Positions 50,601 through 58,797 of a stretch of 64,000 nt of DNA are shown piece by piece. This DNA comes from Amycolatopsis sp. EV170708-02-1. Lineage in GTDB: Bacteria > Actinomycetota > Actinomycetes > Mycobacteriales > Pseudonocardiaceae. Both the position numbers and the translations under genes were made by a program. A model generated the notes under the pieces. It made no database searches, was not told the origin of the DNA, and saw only the letters and a program-made list of their open reading frames with translations. The DNA is taken from assembly GCF_022479115.1 (NCBI RefSeq), contig NZ_CP092497.1, positions 5,146,001 to 5,210,000 on the forward strand, given 5' to 3'. Each line of letters starts with the position of its first letter. Position 1 is the stretch's first letter.

Positions 50601-52297
50601 CGGGCCACCGTCTGCGGGGCCTCGGGCAGCTCGACCGGCAGCCGCTCGGCGACCTTGCGGTCCACGACGGCCTTCACGAACGCGCTGAACAGCGGGTGCG
50701 GCCGCGTCGGGCGGCTCTTGAGCTCCGGGTGCGCTTGGGTGCCGACGAAGAACGGGTGCTTGTCGGCGGGCAGCTCCACGAACTCGACCAGGTGGTCGTC
50801 GGGCGAGGTGCCCGAGAACACCAGACCGGCGTCGGAAAGGCGCTTGCGGTAGGCGTTGTTGACCTCGTAGCGGTGGCGGTGCCGCTCGGAGACCTCGGTG
50901 CTGCCGTACGCCTTCGCGACCTGCGAGCCCGGCTTCAGCTTCGCGACGTACGCGCCGAGCCGCATCGTGCCGCCCATGTCGCGCTCGCCCGCGACGACGT
51001 CACGCTGGTCGGCCATCGTGGAGATGACCGGGTTCGGGCCGTCCTCGAACTCGGCCGAGTTCGCGTCCTTGATCCCGGCCAGGTTCCGCGCCGCGTCGAT
51101 CACCATGCACTGCAGGCCGAGGCACAGGCCCAGCAGCGGCAGCCCGTGGGTGCGGGCGTAGGCGATGGCGCCGACCTTGCCCTCGATACCGCGGATGCCG
51201 AAGCCGCCGGGGATCAGCACACCGTCCACATCGGACAGCGCGGCCGCGGCACCCGCCGGGGTCTCGCAGGAGTCCGAGGGAACCCAGGCGATCTGCACCT
51301 TGGCGCGGTGGGCGAACCCGCCCGCGCGCAGCGCCTCGGTCACCGACAGGTACGCGTCCGGCAGGTCGATGTACTTGCCGACGACCGCGACCCGCACCGT
51401 CTCCGACGGGTTGTGCACGCGGTCGAGCAGGTCGCCCCACACGGTCCAGTCGACGTCGCGGAACGGCAGCCCCAGGCGGCGCACCACGTAGGCGTCGAGC
51501 GCCTCACGGTGCAGCACCTTCGGGATGTCGTAGATCGACGGCGCGTCGGGGCAGGCGATGACGGCCTCGGTGTCGACGTCGCACATCAGGCCGATCTTGC
51601 GTTTGAGATCCTCCGGCAGCTCGCGGTCGGCGCGGCAGACGAGCGCGTCGGGCTGGATACCGATGTTGCGCAGCGCGGCGACCGAGTGCTGGGTCGGCTT
51701 GGTCTTGAGCTCGCCCGACGGGGCGAGGTACGGGACCAGCGAGACGTGGAGGAAGAAGCACTGGTCGCGGCCGACGTCGTGGCGGACCTGACGGCAGGCC
51801 TCCAGGAACGGCAGCGACTCGATGTCGCCGACGGTGCCGCCGACCTCGGTGATCACGACGTCCGGGCTGTTCCCGTCCTCGTCGGCGCCCGCCGCTGCGG
51901 TGATCCTCGCCTTGATCTCGTCGGTGATGTGCGGGATGACCTGCACGGTGTCGCCGAGGTACTCACCACGGCGCTCCTTGGCGATGACCTCGGAGTACAC
52001 CTGCCCGGTGGTGACGTTCGCCTTGCCGTCGAGAGCCCGGTCGAGAAAACGCTCGTAGTGCCCGATGTCCAGATCGGTTTCGGCGCCGTCGTCGGTGACG
52101 AACACCTCACCGTGCTGGAACGGGTTCATCGTGCCCGGATCGACGTTGAGGTACGGATCCAGCTTCTGCATCGTGACCCGGAGCCCACGTGCGGTAAGGA
52201 GCTGACCCAGGCTGGAAGCCGTGAGTCCCTTACCCAGAGAGGAGGCAACGCCTCCGGTGACAAAGACATACTTGGTAGCCCGCGACTGAAGTCCCAC
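50597..52297 (-). CDS. pyrG: CTP synthase
   Basis: 566 residues. Synthetase domain [26 protein letters not shown] (P-loop), [43 protein letters not shown]. The C-terminal class I glutamine amidotransferase domain has [23 protein letters not shown] (Cys) and [28 protein letters not shown] (His, Glu). It aminates UTP to CTP. GTG 52297 is chosen for the upstream AAGGTGGAAG and to start next to the conserved KYVFVTGG strand. Confidence 0.97.
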   Translation of the reverse strand: MGLQSRATKYVFVTGGVASSLGKGLTASSLGQLLTARGLRVTMQKLDPYLNVDPGTMNPFQHGEVFVTDDGAETDLDIGHYERFLDRALDGKANVTTGQVYSEVIAKERRGEYLGDTVQVIPHITDEIKARITAAAGADEDGNSPDVVITEVGGTVGDIESLPFLEACRQVRHDVGRDQCFFLHVSLVPYLAPSGELKTKPTQHSVAALRNIGIQPDALVCRADRELPEDLKRKIGLMCDVDTEAVIACPDAPSIYDIPKVLHREALDAYVVRRLGLPFRDVDWTVWGDLLDRVHNPSETVRVAVVGKYIDLPDAYLSVTEALRAGGFAHRAKVQIAWVPSDSCETPAGAAAALSDVDGVLIPGGFGIRGIEGKVGAIAYARTHGLPLLGLCLGLQCMVIDAARNLAGIKDANSAEFEDGPNPVISTMADQRDVVAGERDMGGTMRLGAYVAKLKPGSQVAKAYGSTEVSERHRHRYEVNNAYRKRLSDAGLVFSGTSPDDHLVEFVELPADKHPFFVGTQAHPELKSRPTRPHPLFSAFVKAVVDRKVAERLPVELPEAPQTVAR

Positions 52298-52385
52298 GGG
52301 CTTCCACCTTATCGCACGCCCGCCGTAGCGCTCATCGGCCACGCCGCAAGCGTCCGATGGAGTGGAAAACCGCTACCCTCGCGGC

Positions 52386-53672
52386 GTGACAGACGCGCAC
52401 GACACCTGGACCGCACCGGTCGCGGAAGGCCCGCTCGACGCGGACATCCGCGTCCCCGGTTCGAAGTCGATCACCAACCGGGCCTACGTCCTCGCCGCGC
52501 TCGCCAGCGCGCCGACGCGGGTGCGGACCCCGCTCGACTCCCGGGACGCGCGCCTGATGCTCGGCGCCATCTACGCCCTCGGCGCCCACTCGCAGGGCAG
52601 CATCGGCGGCTACCTCGTGCACCCGCTCGGCCCCGGCCGCGTCCATCCCGACGAAACCGTCCGAGTGGAACTCGGCAACGCGGGCACGGTCGCCCGGTTC
52701 ACCCCCGCGCTCGCCGCGCTGGGTACCGGCCCGGCGCTGTTCGACGGCGACGAGGCCATCCGCCGCCGCCCCATCGGGCCGCTGCTGAAGGCGCTGCGCG
52801 ACCTCGGCGCCCGCATCGACGACGACCGCCGCGAGGCGCCGCCCTTCACCGTCCACGGCGAAGGCGGATTGCGGGGCGGCAGAGTCGATCTGGACTCCTC
52901 GGCGTCGAGCCAGTTCCTGTCGGCGCTGCTGCTCGCCGGGCCGTCGTTCCAGCAGGGTGTCACCGTGCGCCTCGTAGGCGGCCAGGTGCCGAGCGAACCG
53001 CATATCGCGATGACGGTCGAGATGCTCCGCCGCTTCGGGGCCACTGTGGACCGTGAGGGCACCGAATTCCACGTCGCCCCCACGCGGCTTTCCTGCCCCG
53101 AGTACATCGTCGAGCCGGATCTTTCGACGGCTGCGCCGTTCGTCGCCGCGGCGATCGCGACCGGCGGCACGGTGCGGATCGCGGGCTGGCCGCAGCGGAC
53201 GACCCAGCCCGGGGACTGGCTGCGCAGCCTGGCGCCCGTTCTGGGTGCCACCGCCGAACTCGACGCGGCGGGCCTGACGGTCACCGGCGGCGGCACGATC
53301 CCCGGCGTCGAACTGGATCTGCACGACGTCGGCGAGCTGACGCCGGTGATCGCGGCGCTGCTGTGTCTCGCCGAGGGGCCGTCGGTCATCTCCGGGGTGG
53401 CGCATCTGCGCGGCCACGAGACCGACCGGCTGACCGCGCTCGCCACCGAACTGTCGTCGCTCGGCGCCGACGTCCGCGAGACCGAGGACGGTCTGCGGAT
53501 CACGCCGGCACCGTTGCACGGCGGGAAGTTCCACACCTACGACGATCACCGGCTGGTGATGGCGGCGGCCGTGCTCGGCCTGAAGGTCGAGGGCGTGGAG
53601 GTGGAGAACCCGGGGACGGTCGGGAAGACCTTCCCCGGATTCGCCGAGGCCTGGACCTCGATGCTCGGCTAA
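52386..53672 (+). CDS. aroA: 3-phosphoshikimate 1-carboxyvinyltransferase (EPSP synthase)
   Basis: 428 residues. PGSKSITNRAYVLAALA (S3P site, ~30-46), LGNAGTVARFTPALAALG (PEP-binding LGNAGT form), SSQFLSALLLAGP, and GHETDRLTALATELSSLG and YDDHRLVMAAAVLGL in the C-terminal half. It joins shikimate-3-phosphate and PEP in aromatic amino-acid synthesis. GTG 52386 chosen as nearest plausible start. It is divergent from pyrG and its stop overlaps the convergent kinase gene by four bases. Confidence 0.96.
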   Translation: MTDAHDTWTAPVAEGPLDADIRVPGSKSITNRAYVLAALASAPTRVRTPLDSRDARLMLGAIYALGAHSQGSIGGYLVHPLGPGRVHPDETVRVELGNAGTVARFTPALAALGTGPALFDGDEAIRRRPIGPLLKALRDLGARIDDDRREAPPFTVHGEGGLRGGRVDLDSSASSQFLSALLLAGPSFQQGVTVRLVGGQVPSEPHIAMTVEMLRRFGATVDREGTEFHVAPTRLSCPEYIVEPDLSTAAPFVAAAIATGGTVRIAGWPQRTTQPGDWLRSLAPVLGATAELDAAGLTVTGGGTIPGVELDLHDVGELTPVIAALLCLAEGPSVISGVAHLRGHETDRLTALATELSSLGADVRETEDGLRITPAPLHGGKFHTYDDHRLVMAAAVLGLKVEGVEVENPGTVGKTFPGFAEAWTSMLG

Positions 53673-54604
53673 GCGAGCCCGCCCGCGAACGGGGTCGCCC
53701 GCCACTGGTCGATCATCGGTTTCATGCCGTCCACCAGCATCGGCAGGTCGGGCGCCATCGACAGGCACGCGACCACCTGGAGCAGGCCCAGCGCCTCGAA
53801 GGTGCGCAGCACGCCTTCGTCGACCTCGCGCAGGCCGAGTTCGACGGCTGCGGCGTTGTAGGCCTTGATGCCATCGGGTCCGTTGAAGGCGAGGTCGCGT
53901 TCGATCGGGCCGCGGTTGACCAGTTCGAAGTCGGAGTACAGCTCGCCTCCGGTGGTGACGATCAGGTTGTAGCCCGGAGCGTCGCCGTGGACCGGCTGGA
54001 CGGTGGCGTCCGGGAACGCCTCGGCGAAGGCCTCCTCCGATGCCAGCAGCGGCCGGAAGACCTCCCATTCGCGGCGGGCGCGGTCGAGGTCGGCGGGGTC
54101 GAGCAGGTCGGGCCTGCCTTCGAGCTGAGCGAGGCCGTCCGGGATGAACGGGGCGAGCCCGTTCAGGAACGCCAGCTCGCCGGGATAGTCGCGGAGCGCG
54201 GCGTGCAGCTTCGCGACGAGCTTCGCCGAGTGCTCCACGGCGAGGTTCGCGTCTTCGACGAACTCGATCAGCTCCCAGAACGTCATCGAGAAACCGTCGC
54301 GCCGCACCGGTTCCGCCGGCACCAGCGGGCTCGGCTTGACGACCGGAAGCCCCTTCTCGCCGAGCCAGGTGGCGACGGCGAGTTCGCGCCGCTGATCGGC
54401 CAGCTGTGTCTCCGGTGTCGTCGTGCGCGGCAGCACGGTCGGCACGCGCACGACGACCGGCGAAGGCGCCAGCCGCACGATGACGGAGAAAACGTCGTAC
54501 AGGACCTCGGGTTCGGTGACGGTGATACCCAGGTCGCGTCCCGCGGAGACCGCGGCGGCCACCGCCCGCGCGGTGCGGGCGGCCCGTTGTTCGTCGGTGA
54601 TCAT
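53669..54604 (-). CDS. Aminoglycoside phosphotransferase (APH)-fold kinase
   Basis: 311 residues with an APH/choline-kinase fold: VQPVHGDAPGYNLIV (the HGDxxxxN catalytic loop, Asp about 213) and YSDFELVNRGPIERDLA (metal-binding DFE in place of DFG). N-terminal PVVVRVP holds the likely ATP Lys replacement, so the Lys is not obvious. Substrate unknown; resistance should not be assumed. It follows the GntR gene by 23 bases on the same strand. ATG 54604 chosen. Confidence 0.82.
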   Translation of the reverse strand: MITDEQRAARTARAVAAAVSAGRDLGITVTEPEVLYDVFSVIVRLAPSPVVVRVPTVLPRTTTPETQLADQRRELAVATWLGEKGLPVVKPSPLVPAEPVRRDGFSMTFWELIEFVEDANLAVEHSAKLVAKLHAALRDYPGELAFLNGLAPFIPDGLAQLEGRPDLLDPADLDRARREWEVFRPLLASEEAFAEAFPDATVQPVHGDAPGYNLIVTTGGELYSDFELVNRGPIERDLAFNGPDGIKAYNAAAVELGLREVDEGVLRTFEALGLLQVVACLSMAPDLPMLVDGMKPMIDQWRATPFAGGLA

Positions 54605-54627
54605 GCCGCGAGTCTGACATGTCCGGT

Positions 54628-55305
54628 TCACCCGGCGGAGCGTTCTCCGTCATCCTCGGGGAACAGCGTCTTCAAGGTCACTTCCCGGTTCACCCGCACA
54701 TGCTCGACGGCATGGGCCCGCGCCTGGTCGGCGTCGCCCGAAGCGATCGCGTCGTAGAGGCGGCGGTGCTCGTCGAGCAGTTCGCCCCAGTGTTCGTTCT
54801 GGCTGGTCAGCCAGCGCAGCCTGCCCTCGAGCGGGCGGAGGATCTCGTGCAGCAGCCCGTTGCCCGCGAGCGCGACGATCTGGTCGTGGAAGCGGGTGTT
54901 GAGCAGGGTGATGCGGGCCGGGTCGCCGCTCTCGGTCGCGCGGGCGGCGTCGGTGAGCAGACGTTCGAGCGCGCGGAGTTCCGCTTTGCCCGCCCGCTCG
55001 GCGGCCAGCCCGGCGGCGAGTCCTTCGAGCGCCTCGCGGACGTCGAACAGCTCCTCGACGTCGGCCTTGGCCAGCTGGCGCACGACGATCCGGCGGGGCG
55101 ACTGGACGGCGAGGAATCCTTCGGCCTCCAGGCTGCGGATGGCCTCGCGCACCGGCACGCGCGAGACACCGAGATCCTCGGCGAGTTCGCGTTCGACCAG
55201 CCTGTCCCCCGGCTTCAGCCGTCCGGCGAGGATACGTTCACGCAGCTCGTCGCGGACCCGCTGCCGGGTCGCGGCCAGCGGCTGACGCTGTCCTTCCTCC
55301 GCCAC
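54628..55305 (-). CDS. GntR-family regulator, FadR/FCD subgroup
   Basis: 225 residues. Winged HTH RVRDELRERILAGRLKPGDRLVERELAEDLGVSRVPVREAIRSLEAEGFL (~16-66), then the helical FCD ligand domain with RFHDQIVALAGNGLLHEIL (metal-binding Asp/His pattern). It is divergent from the NCS1 permease gene across two TTTGG-N4-CCAAA sites and most likely controls the permease-racemase pair. Confidence 0.9.
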   Translation of the reverse strand: MAEEGQRQPLAATRQRVRDELRERILAGRLKPGDRLVERELAEDLGVSRVPVREAIRSLEAEGFLAVQSPRRIVVRQLAKADVEELFDVREALEGLAAGLAAERAGKAELRALERLLTDAARATESGDPARITLLNTRFHDQIVALAGNGLLHEILRPLEGRLRWLTSQNEHWGELLDEHRRLYDAIASGDADQARAHAVEHVRVNREVTLKTLFPEDDGERSAG

Positions 55306-55390
55306 CTGACCCCCTCTTCAACACCGCCGTAACAGCTCGTAACCCGAGTTTATCGGCAGAAACCTTGACGACGGGCCACCGCGGGGTGAT

Positions 55391-55420
55391 ATTTGGGATG
55401 CCAAATTTTGGGATACCAAA
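55391..55420. promoter_or_regulatory. Tandem GntR operators (TTTGG-N4-CCAAA)
   Basis: ATTTGGGATGCCAAAT (55391-55406) and TTTGGGATACCAAA (55407-55420) are adjacent palindromes whose centres are 15 bp apart. They lie 33 bases upstream of the NCS1 start and 86 from the GntR start, and stand out as AT-rich. They fit FadR-subfamily recognition sites. Confidence 0.78.
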
Positions 55421-55452
55421 TCGACCGGACTCCCCGTCGATCGGAGGCCCGC

Positions 55453-56895
55453 ATGACCGCCGCCCCAGCAACCCGGTCCGAAGCGCCTACCACCGAGAAC
55501 GCCGATCCCCGGCTCTGGAACGAAGACCTCGCCCCGGCGAAAGAACGCCGATGGAAGGTCTACGACATCTTCGCGCTGTGGATGTCGGACGTGCACAACC
55601 TCGGCAACTACACCTTCGCGGCGGGCCTGTTCGTCCTCGGGCTCTCGGCGTGGCAGGTGTTCACCGCCCTGCTGACCGGGTTCGTGCTCATCTACTTCGG
55701 CATGAACCTGATGGGCCGGATCGGCCAGAAGACCGGCGTCCCCTTCCCCGTCGTCGCCCGCATCAGCTTCGGCACCTTCGGCGCGAACCTGCCGGCGCTG
55801 ATCCGCGCCATCATCGCGATCTTCTGGTACGGCATCCAGACCTATCTCGCCTCGGTGGCCATCACGCTGCTCGTGCTCGCGATCGATCCAGGGCTGAAAC
55901 CGTTGACGGAGGTGGGTTTCCTCGGCCTGCACGCCCTCGGCTGGATCTGTTTCATCGCGTTGTGGCTGGCACAGGCGCTCGTGCTCACCCGCGGCATGGA
56001 GGCCGTGCGCAAGTTCCAGGATTGGTGCGGTCCCGGCATCTGGGTCGTGATGATCGCGCTCGCCGTGTGGATCCTGGCCGCCGCCGACTGGAACATTTCC
56101 TTGACCAGCAACCCGAAGGCACTGTCCACAGGGGAGCAAGTACGGCAATGGTTCGGCGCCGTCGGGCTGATCCTGTCCATCTACGGCACCCTGATGCTCA
56201 ACTTCTGCGACTTCTCCCGGTTCGCCCCGAACCAGAAAACGGTGCGGCGCGGGAACTTCTGGGGTCTGCCGATCAACTCGACGGCCTTCGCGCTGCTGTC
56301 GGTGCTGGTCACGGCGGGCAGCCTCCAGGTGTTCGGCGAGGCCATCACCGACCCCGCCGAACTGCTCGCCCGCATCGACAACACACCCGTGCTGATCATC
56401 GGCGCGCTGACCTTCGCGATCGCCACCATGGGCGTGAACATCGTCGCGAACTTCGTCTCCCCCGCCTACGACCTGGCCAACATCTGGCCGAAACGGATCA
56501 CCTTCACCATCGGCGGGATGATCAGCGCGGTCGCGGCGTTGTGCGTGCTGCCGTGGAAGCTGTACTCCTCCCCCACGGTGGTCAACTACTTCCTCGGCGG
56601 TCTCGGGGCCTTCCTCGGCCCGCTGTTCGGCATCATGATCGTCGACTACTACCTGGTGAAACGCGGCCGGATCGATGTGGACAAGCTGTTCGTGGCCGGA
56701 CCCGATTCGCCGTACCATTACAAACGCGGGTTCAACCCGCGGGCGATGGTCACCTTCCTGCCCACGGCGGCGTTGTCCGCGATCATCGCGCTGGTGCCGT
56801 TCTTCGCCCCCGCCGCGCCGTACTCGTGGTTCATCGGCACCGCTTCCGCCGCGGCCCTCTATTTCGTGGTGTCGCGCAAGCAGCGGGTCGCGTGA
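55453..56895 (+). CDS. NCS1-family permease (purine/pyrimidine/allantoin/hydantoin type)
   Basis: 480 residues, about 12 TM helices. LWNEDLAPAKERRWKVYDIFALWMSDVHNLGNYTFAAGLF is the NCS1 start. GKTGVPFPVVARISFGTFGANLPALIRAIIAIFWYGIQTYLAS and NFCDFSRFAPN are family signatures of nucleobase:cation symporters. ATG 55453 follows GGAGG. Its stop overlaps the racemase-like gene start (TGATG), so the two act together. Substrate is probably a nucleobase, hydantoin or allantoin-like compound (inference). Confidence 0.9.
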   Translation: MTAAPATRSEAPTTENADPRLWNEDLAPAKERRWKVYDIFALWMSDVHNLGNYTFAAGLFVLGLSAWQVFTALLTGFVLIYFGMNLMGRIGQKTGVPFPVVARISFGTFGANLPALIRAIIAIFWYGIQTYLASVAITLLVLAIDPGLKPLTEVGFLGLHALGWICFIALWLAQALVLTRGMEAVRKFQDWCGPGIWVVMIALAVWILAAADWNISLTSNPKALSTGEQVRQWFGAVGLILSIYGTLMLNFCDFSRFAPNQKTVRRGNFWGLPINSTAFALLSVLVTAGSLQVFGEAITDPAELLARIDNTPVLIIGALTFAIATMGVNIVANFVSPAYDLANIWPKRITFTIGGMISAVAALCVLPWKLYSSPTVVNYFLGGLGAFLGPLFGIMIVDYYLVKRGRIDVDKLFVAGPDSPYHYKRGFNPRAMVTFLPTAALSAIIALVPFFAPAAPYSWFIGTASAAALYFVVSRKQRVA

Positions 56896-57614
56896 TGCGG
56901 ATCCTGGTCACCAACTGCAACACCACCGAGGCGATGACCAAGGAGATCGAGGCGGGAGCCCGCGCCGCAGCGAGCCCCGGCACCGAAATCCTGGCCAGGA
57001 CACCGTTGTGGGGCCCGGAATCCGCGGAGGGCTGGCTGGACAGCTTCCTGAGCGCCGCGGCCGTCCTCGACCTTCTCGACGGGCTGGACGAACCCTTCGA
57101 CGCGCTCGTGATGGCCGGTTTCGGCGAGCACGGCCGGGAAGGCGCCCGGGAACTGCTCGATGTCCCGGTCGTCGACATCACCGAGGCCGCCGCGCATCTG
57201 GCCTGTCTGCTGGGAAGACGCTACGGCGTCGTGACCACATTGGACCGGACGTGCGGGCTCATCGAGGACAGCCTGCACGCCGCGGGTGTCGCGCAGAACT
57301 GTGTCGGCGTCCTCGGCGCGGGGCTCGGCGTCCTCGAACTGACCGACGAACGCCGGACGGAATCGGCCTTGCTGACCGCCGGACGCCGGGCCAGGGACGC
57401 GGGTGCGGAAGTCCTCGTGCTCGGCTGCGCGGGGATGACCGGCCTCGATCACCGCATCTCGGCGATGCTGGACATCCCGGTGATCGACGGCGTCGCCGCC
57501 GCCGTCCGCCTGGCCGAATCCCTCGTCGCTCTCGATCTCAAGACCAGCCGAGCCGGCTCCTACGCCCGCCCGCTCCCGAAAACCCGCCTCTGGCCCCGCG
57601 TTGCCGAGGAGTAA
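56895..57614 (+). CDS. Asp/Glu/hydantoin-racemase family protein with single catalytic Cys
   Basis: 239 residues. MRILVTNCNTTEAMTKEIEAGARAAASPGTEI matches the hydantoin racemase N-terminus, and VLVLGCAGMTGL holds the second catalytic Cys (~178). The usual first Cys, in a CFGDPG-type motif, is Gly here: VMAGFGEHGREGA (~76). Two-base racemases need both; arylmalonate decarboxylase and some relatives keep only the second. So decarboxylase, isomerase or one-base chemistry is more likely than racemisation. Translationally coupled to the NCS1 permease. Confidence 0.85.
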   Translation: MRILVTNCNTTEAMTKEIEAGARAAASPGTEILARTPLWGPESAEGWLDSFLSAAAVLDLLDGLDEPFDALVMAGFGEHGREGARELLDVPVVDITEAAAHLACLLGRRYGVVTTLDRTCGLIEDSLHAAGVAQNCVGVLGAGLGVLELTDERRTESALLTAGRRARDAGAEVLVLGCAGMTGLDHRISAMLDIPVIDGVAAAVRLAESLVALDLKTSRAGSYARPLPKTRLWPRVAEE

Positions 57615-57684
57615 CGCGAGGTTGGCGTGCCACGCGGTCGCCGGACAACTCACGCCCGGCGGCAGCCAGGCCGACAGCGCCCGG

Positions 57685-57733
57685 GGTGAAGGGGCCTTTC
57701 CCCGCATCCAACGCGGCGAAAGGCCCCTTCACC
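57685..57733. repeat. Family B palindrome, copy 2
   Basis: GGTGAAGGGGCCTTTC (57685-57700) is exactly complementary to 57718-57733. The loop carries an inner CCGC/GCGG stem. Translated on the plus strand it reads VKGPFPASNAAKGPF. It lies 70 bases after the racemase-family gene. Confidence 0.78.
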
Positions 57734-57778
57734 ACAGCGGACACTTCGCCTTACAGACCGACAAGACCTCTGACGGAC

Positions 57779-57842
57779 CGCGTTTAGTCCTCTGGATGCG
57801 GTCCTTGCACACGCAAGTACCGCATCCAGAGGACTAAACGCG
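57779..57842. terminator. 24-bp-arm hairpin with CGCGTTTAG / CTAAACGCG ends
   Basis: Perfect 24-bp arms, 57779-57802 and 57819-57842, enclose a loop with a further CTTGC/GCAAG stem. The outer 9 bases match the ends of the 4754-4775 palindrome. It closes the gap between the convergent racemase-family gene and mctB and could terminate both transcripts. Confidence 0.78.
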
Positions 57843-57849
57843 AAAGGGG

Positions 57850-58797
57850 CTAGTTGCCGGCGGCGGCGATCCCGGGGGCGGGAGCCTGGGCGTTACCCGC
57901 GATGCCGTACCGGCCGGCGCCGCCTTCGAGCTGCTCCCGCAGCGCCATGATCGTGGTGACCCGGCCCGCCGCGGTCTCCGCGTTGTCCACAGTGGACAGG
58001 ATGGACGTCGACGAGGTGTCGGCCCGGACGACGCCGATCGCGCCGGTGCCGTCGGCGGATCCCGTGTCGCCGGCCAGGACGGTGCCCGCACCGGAGCGGT
58101 CGAGCTGCGCGGCGAACCGCGCGATGGTCGAGGCGCGGTCACCGGCGCCGTCACCGGTGTACTTGGAGCCGGTGAGCACGATCGCGAGCTGCGCGGGCTT
58201 CACATCCCCGCCGGTCTTGAGGAATCCACCGTCGGTGAGGCCGCCGAGCGCCGCCGCCAGCTCCACCGGCGTGGACTGCGGCTGCGCGTTGTCCTTGTTC
58301 AGCAACGCCACGGACCCGATCAGCGCGCCCGCGAGGGTGCCGGGGTCGCCCGCGGTCGGGAACTGGACACCGGCCGGCTGAAGGCGCGACACGACGTCAC
58401 GCAGCTGATCCGACCGCATGGGGTCGGAGAACGCCTCGGTCAGCTGGATCTCACCGGTGACCGAGGCACCGGCCTGTCCGACGAGCTGCTTGAGCGCGTC
58501 GCGGTCCGCGGGCTTCGCGTCCTCGGTGGTCACCAGCACCACCGAACGCTTGTCGAGCTGCCCCGCGACGACTTTCGGCCCCATCGCGCCGGCGAACGCG
58601 TCCGCGTCGCCGAGCCTGGCGTTGAGCGAATTGCGCTGCGCCTCCAGATCCGCGACCTGGGAACCCAGATCCTCCTTCTGGCTGGCGAGACCCGAAAGCA
58701 GGGAACCGTTCAGCGCCGTCGACCCGAGCACCACCCCGATGGCGAGCGCCAGGAAGCAGGCGGCGATGGAAACGATGTGGTACCGCAGTGAAATCAC
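57850..58797 (-). CDS. mctB: MctB-family copper transporter/outer protein
   Basis: 315 residues. One N-terminal TM (ISLRYHIVSIAACFLALAIGVVLGSTAL), a coiled-coil stretch (LASQKEDLGSQVADLEAQRNSLNARL, ~38-65) and a long extracytoplasmic domain. Length, the LRYHIVSI start and synteny with Rv1698 (MctB, needed for copper efflux or tolerance in M. tuberculosis) support the name. The mechanism in non-mycobacteria is unclear. Start overlaps steA stop (four bases). Confidence 0.88.
   Translation of the reverse strand: MISLRYHIVSIAACFLALAIGVVLGSTALNGSLLSGLASQKEDLGSQVADLEAQRNSLNARLGDADAFAGAMGPKVVAGQLDKRSVVLVTTEDAKPADRDALKQLVGQAGASVTGEIQLTEAFSDPMRSDQLRDVVSRLQPAGVQFPTAGDPGTLAGALIGSVALLNKDNAQPQSTPVELAAALGGLTDGGFLKTGGDVKPAQLAIVLTGSKYTGDGAGDRASTIARFAAQLDRSGAGTVLAGDTGSADGTGAIGVVRADTSSTSILSTVDNAETAAGRVTTIMALREQLEGGAGRYGIAGNAQAPAPGIAAAGN

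Noticed and set aside
53669..54604. Aminoglycoside resistance gene
   Set aside because: Only the APH fold is supported; the DFE metal site, unclear ATP Lys and location give no evidence of resistance.
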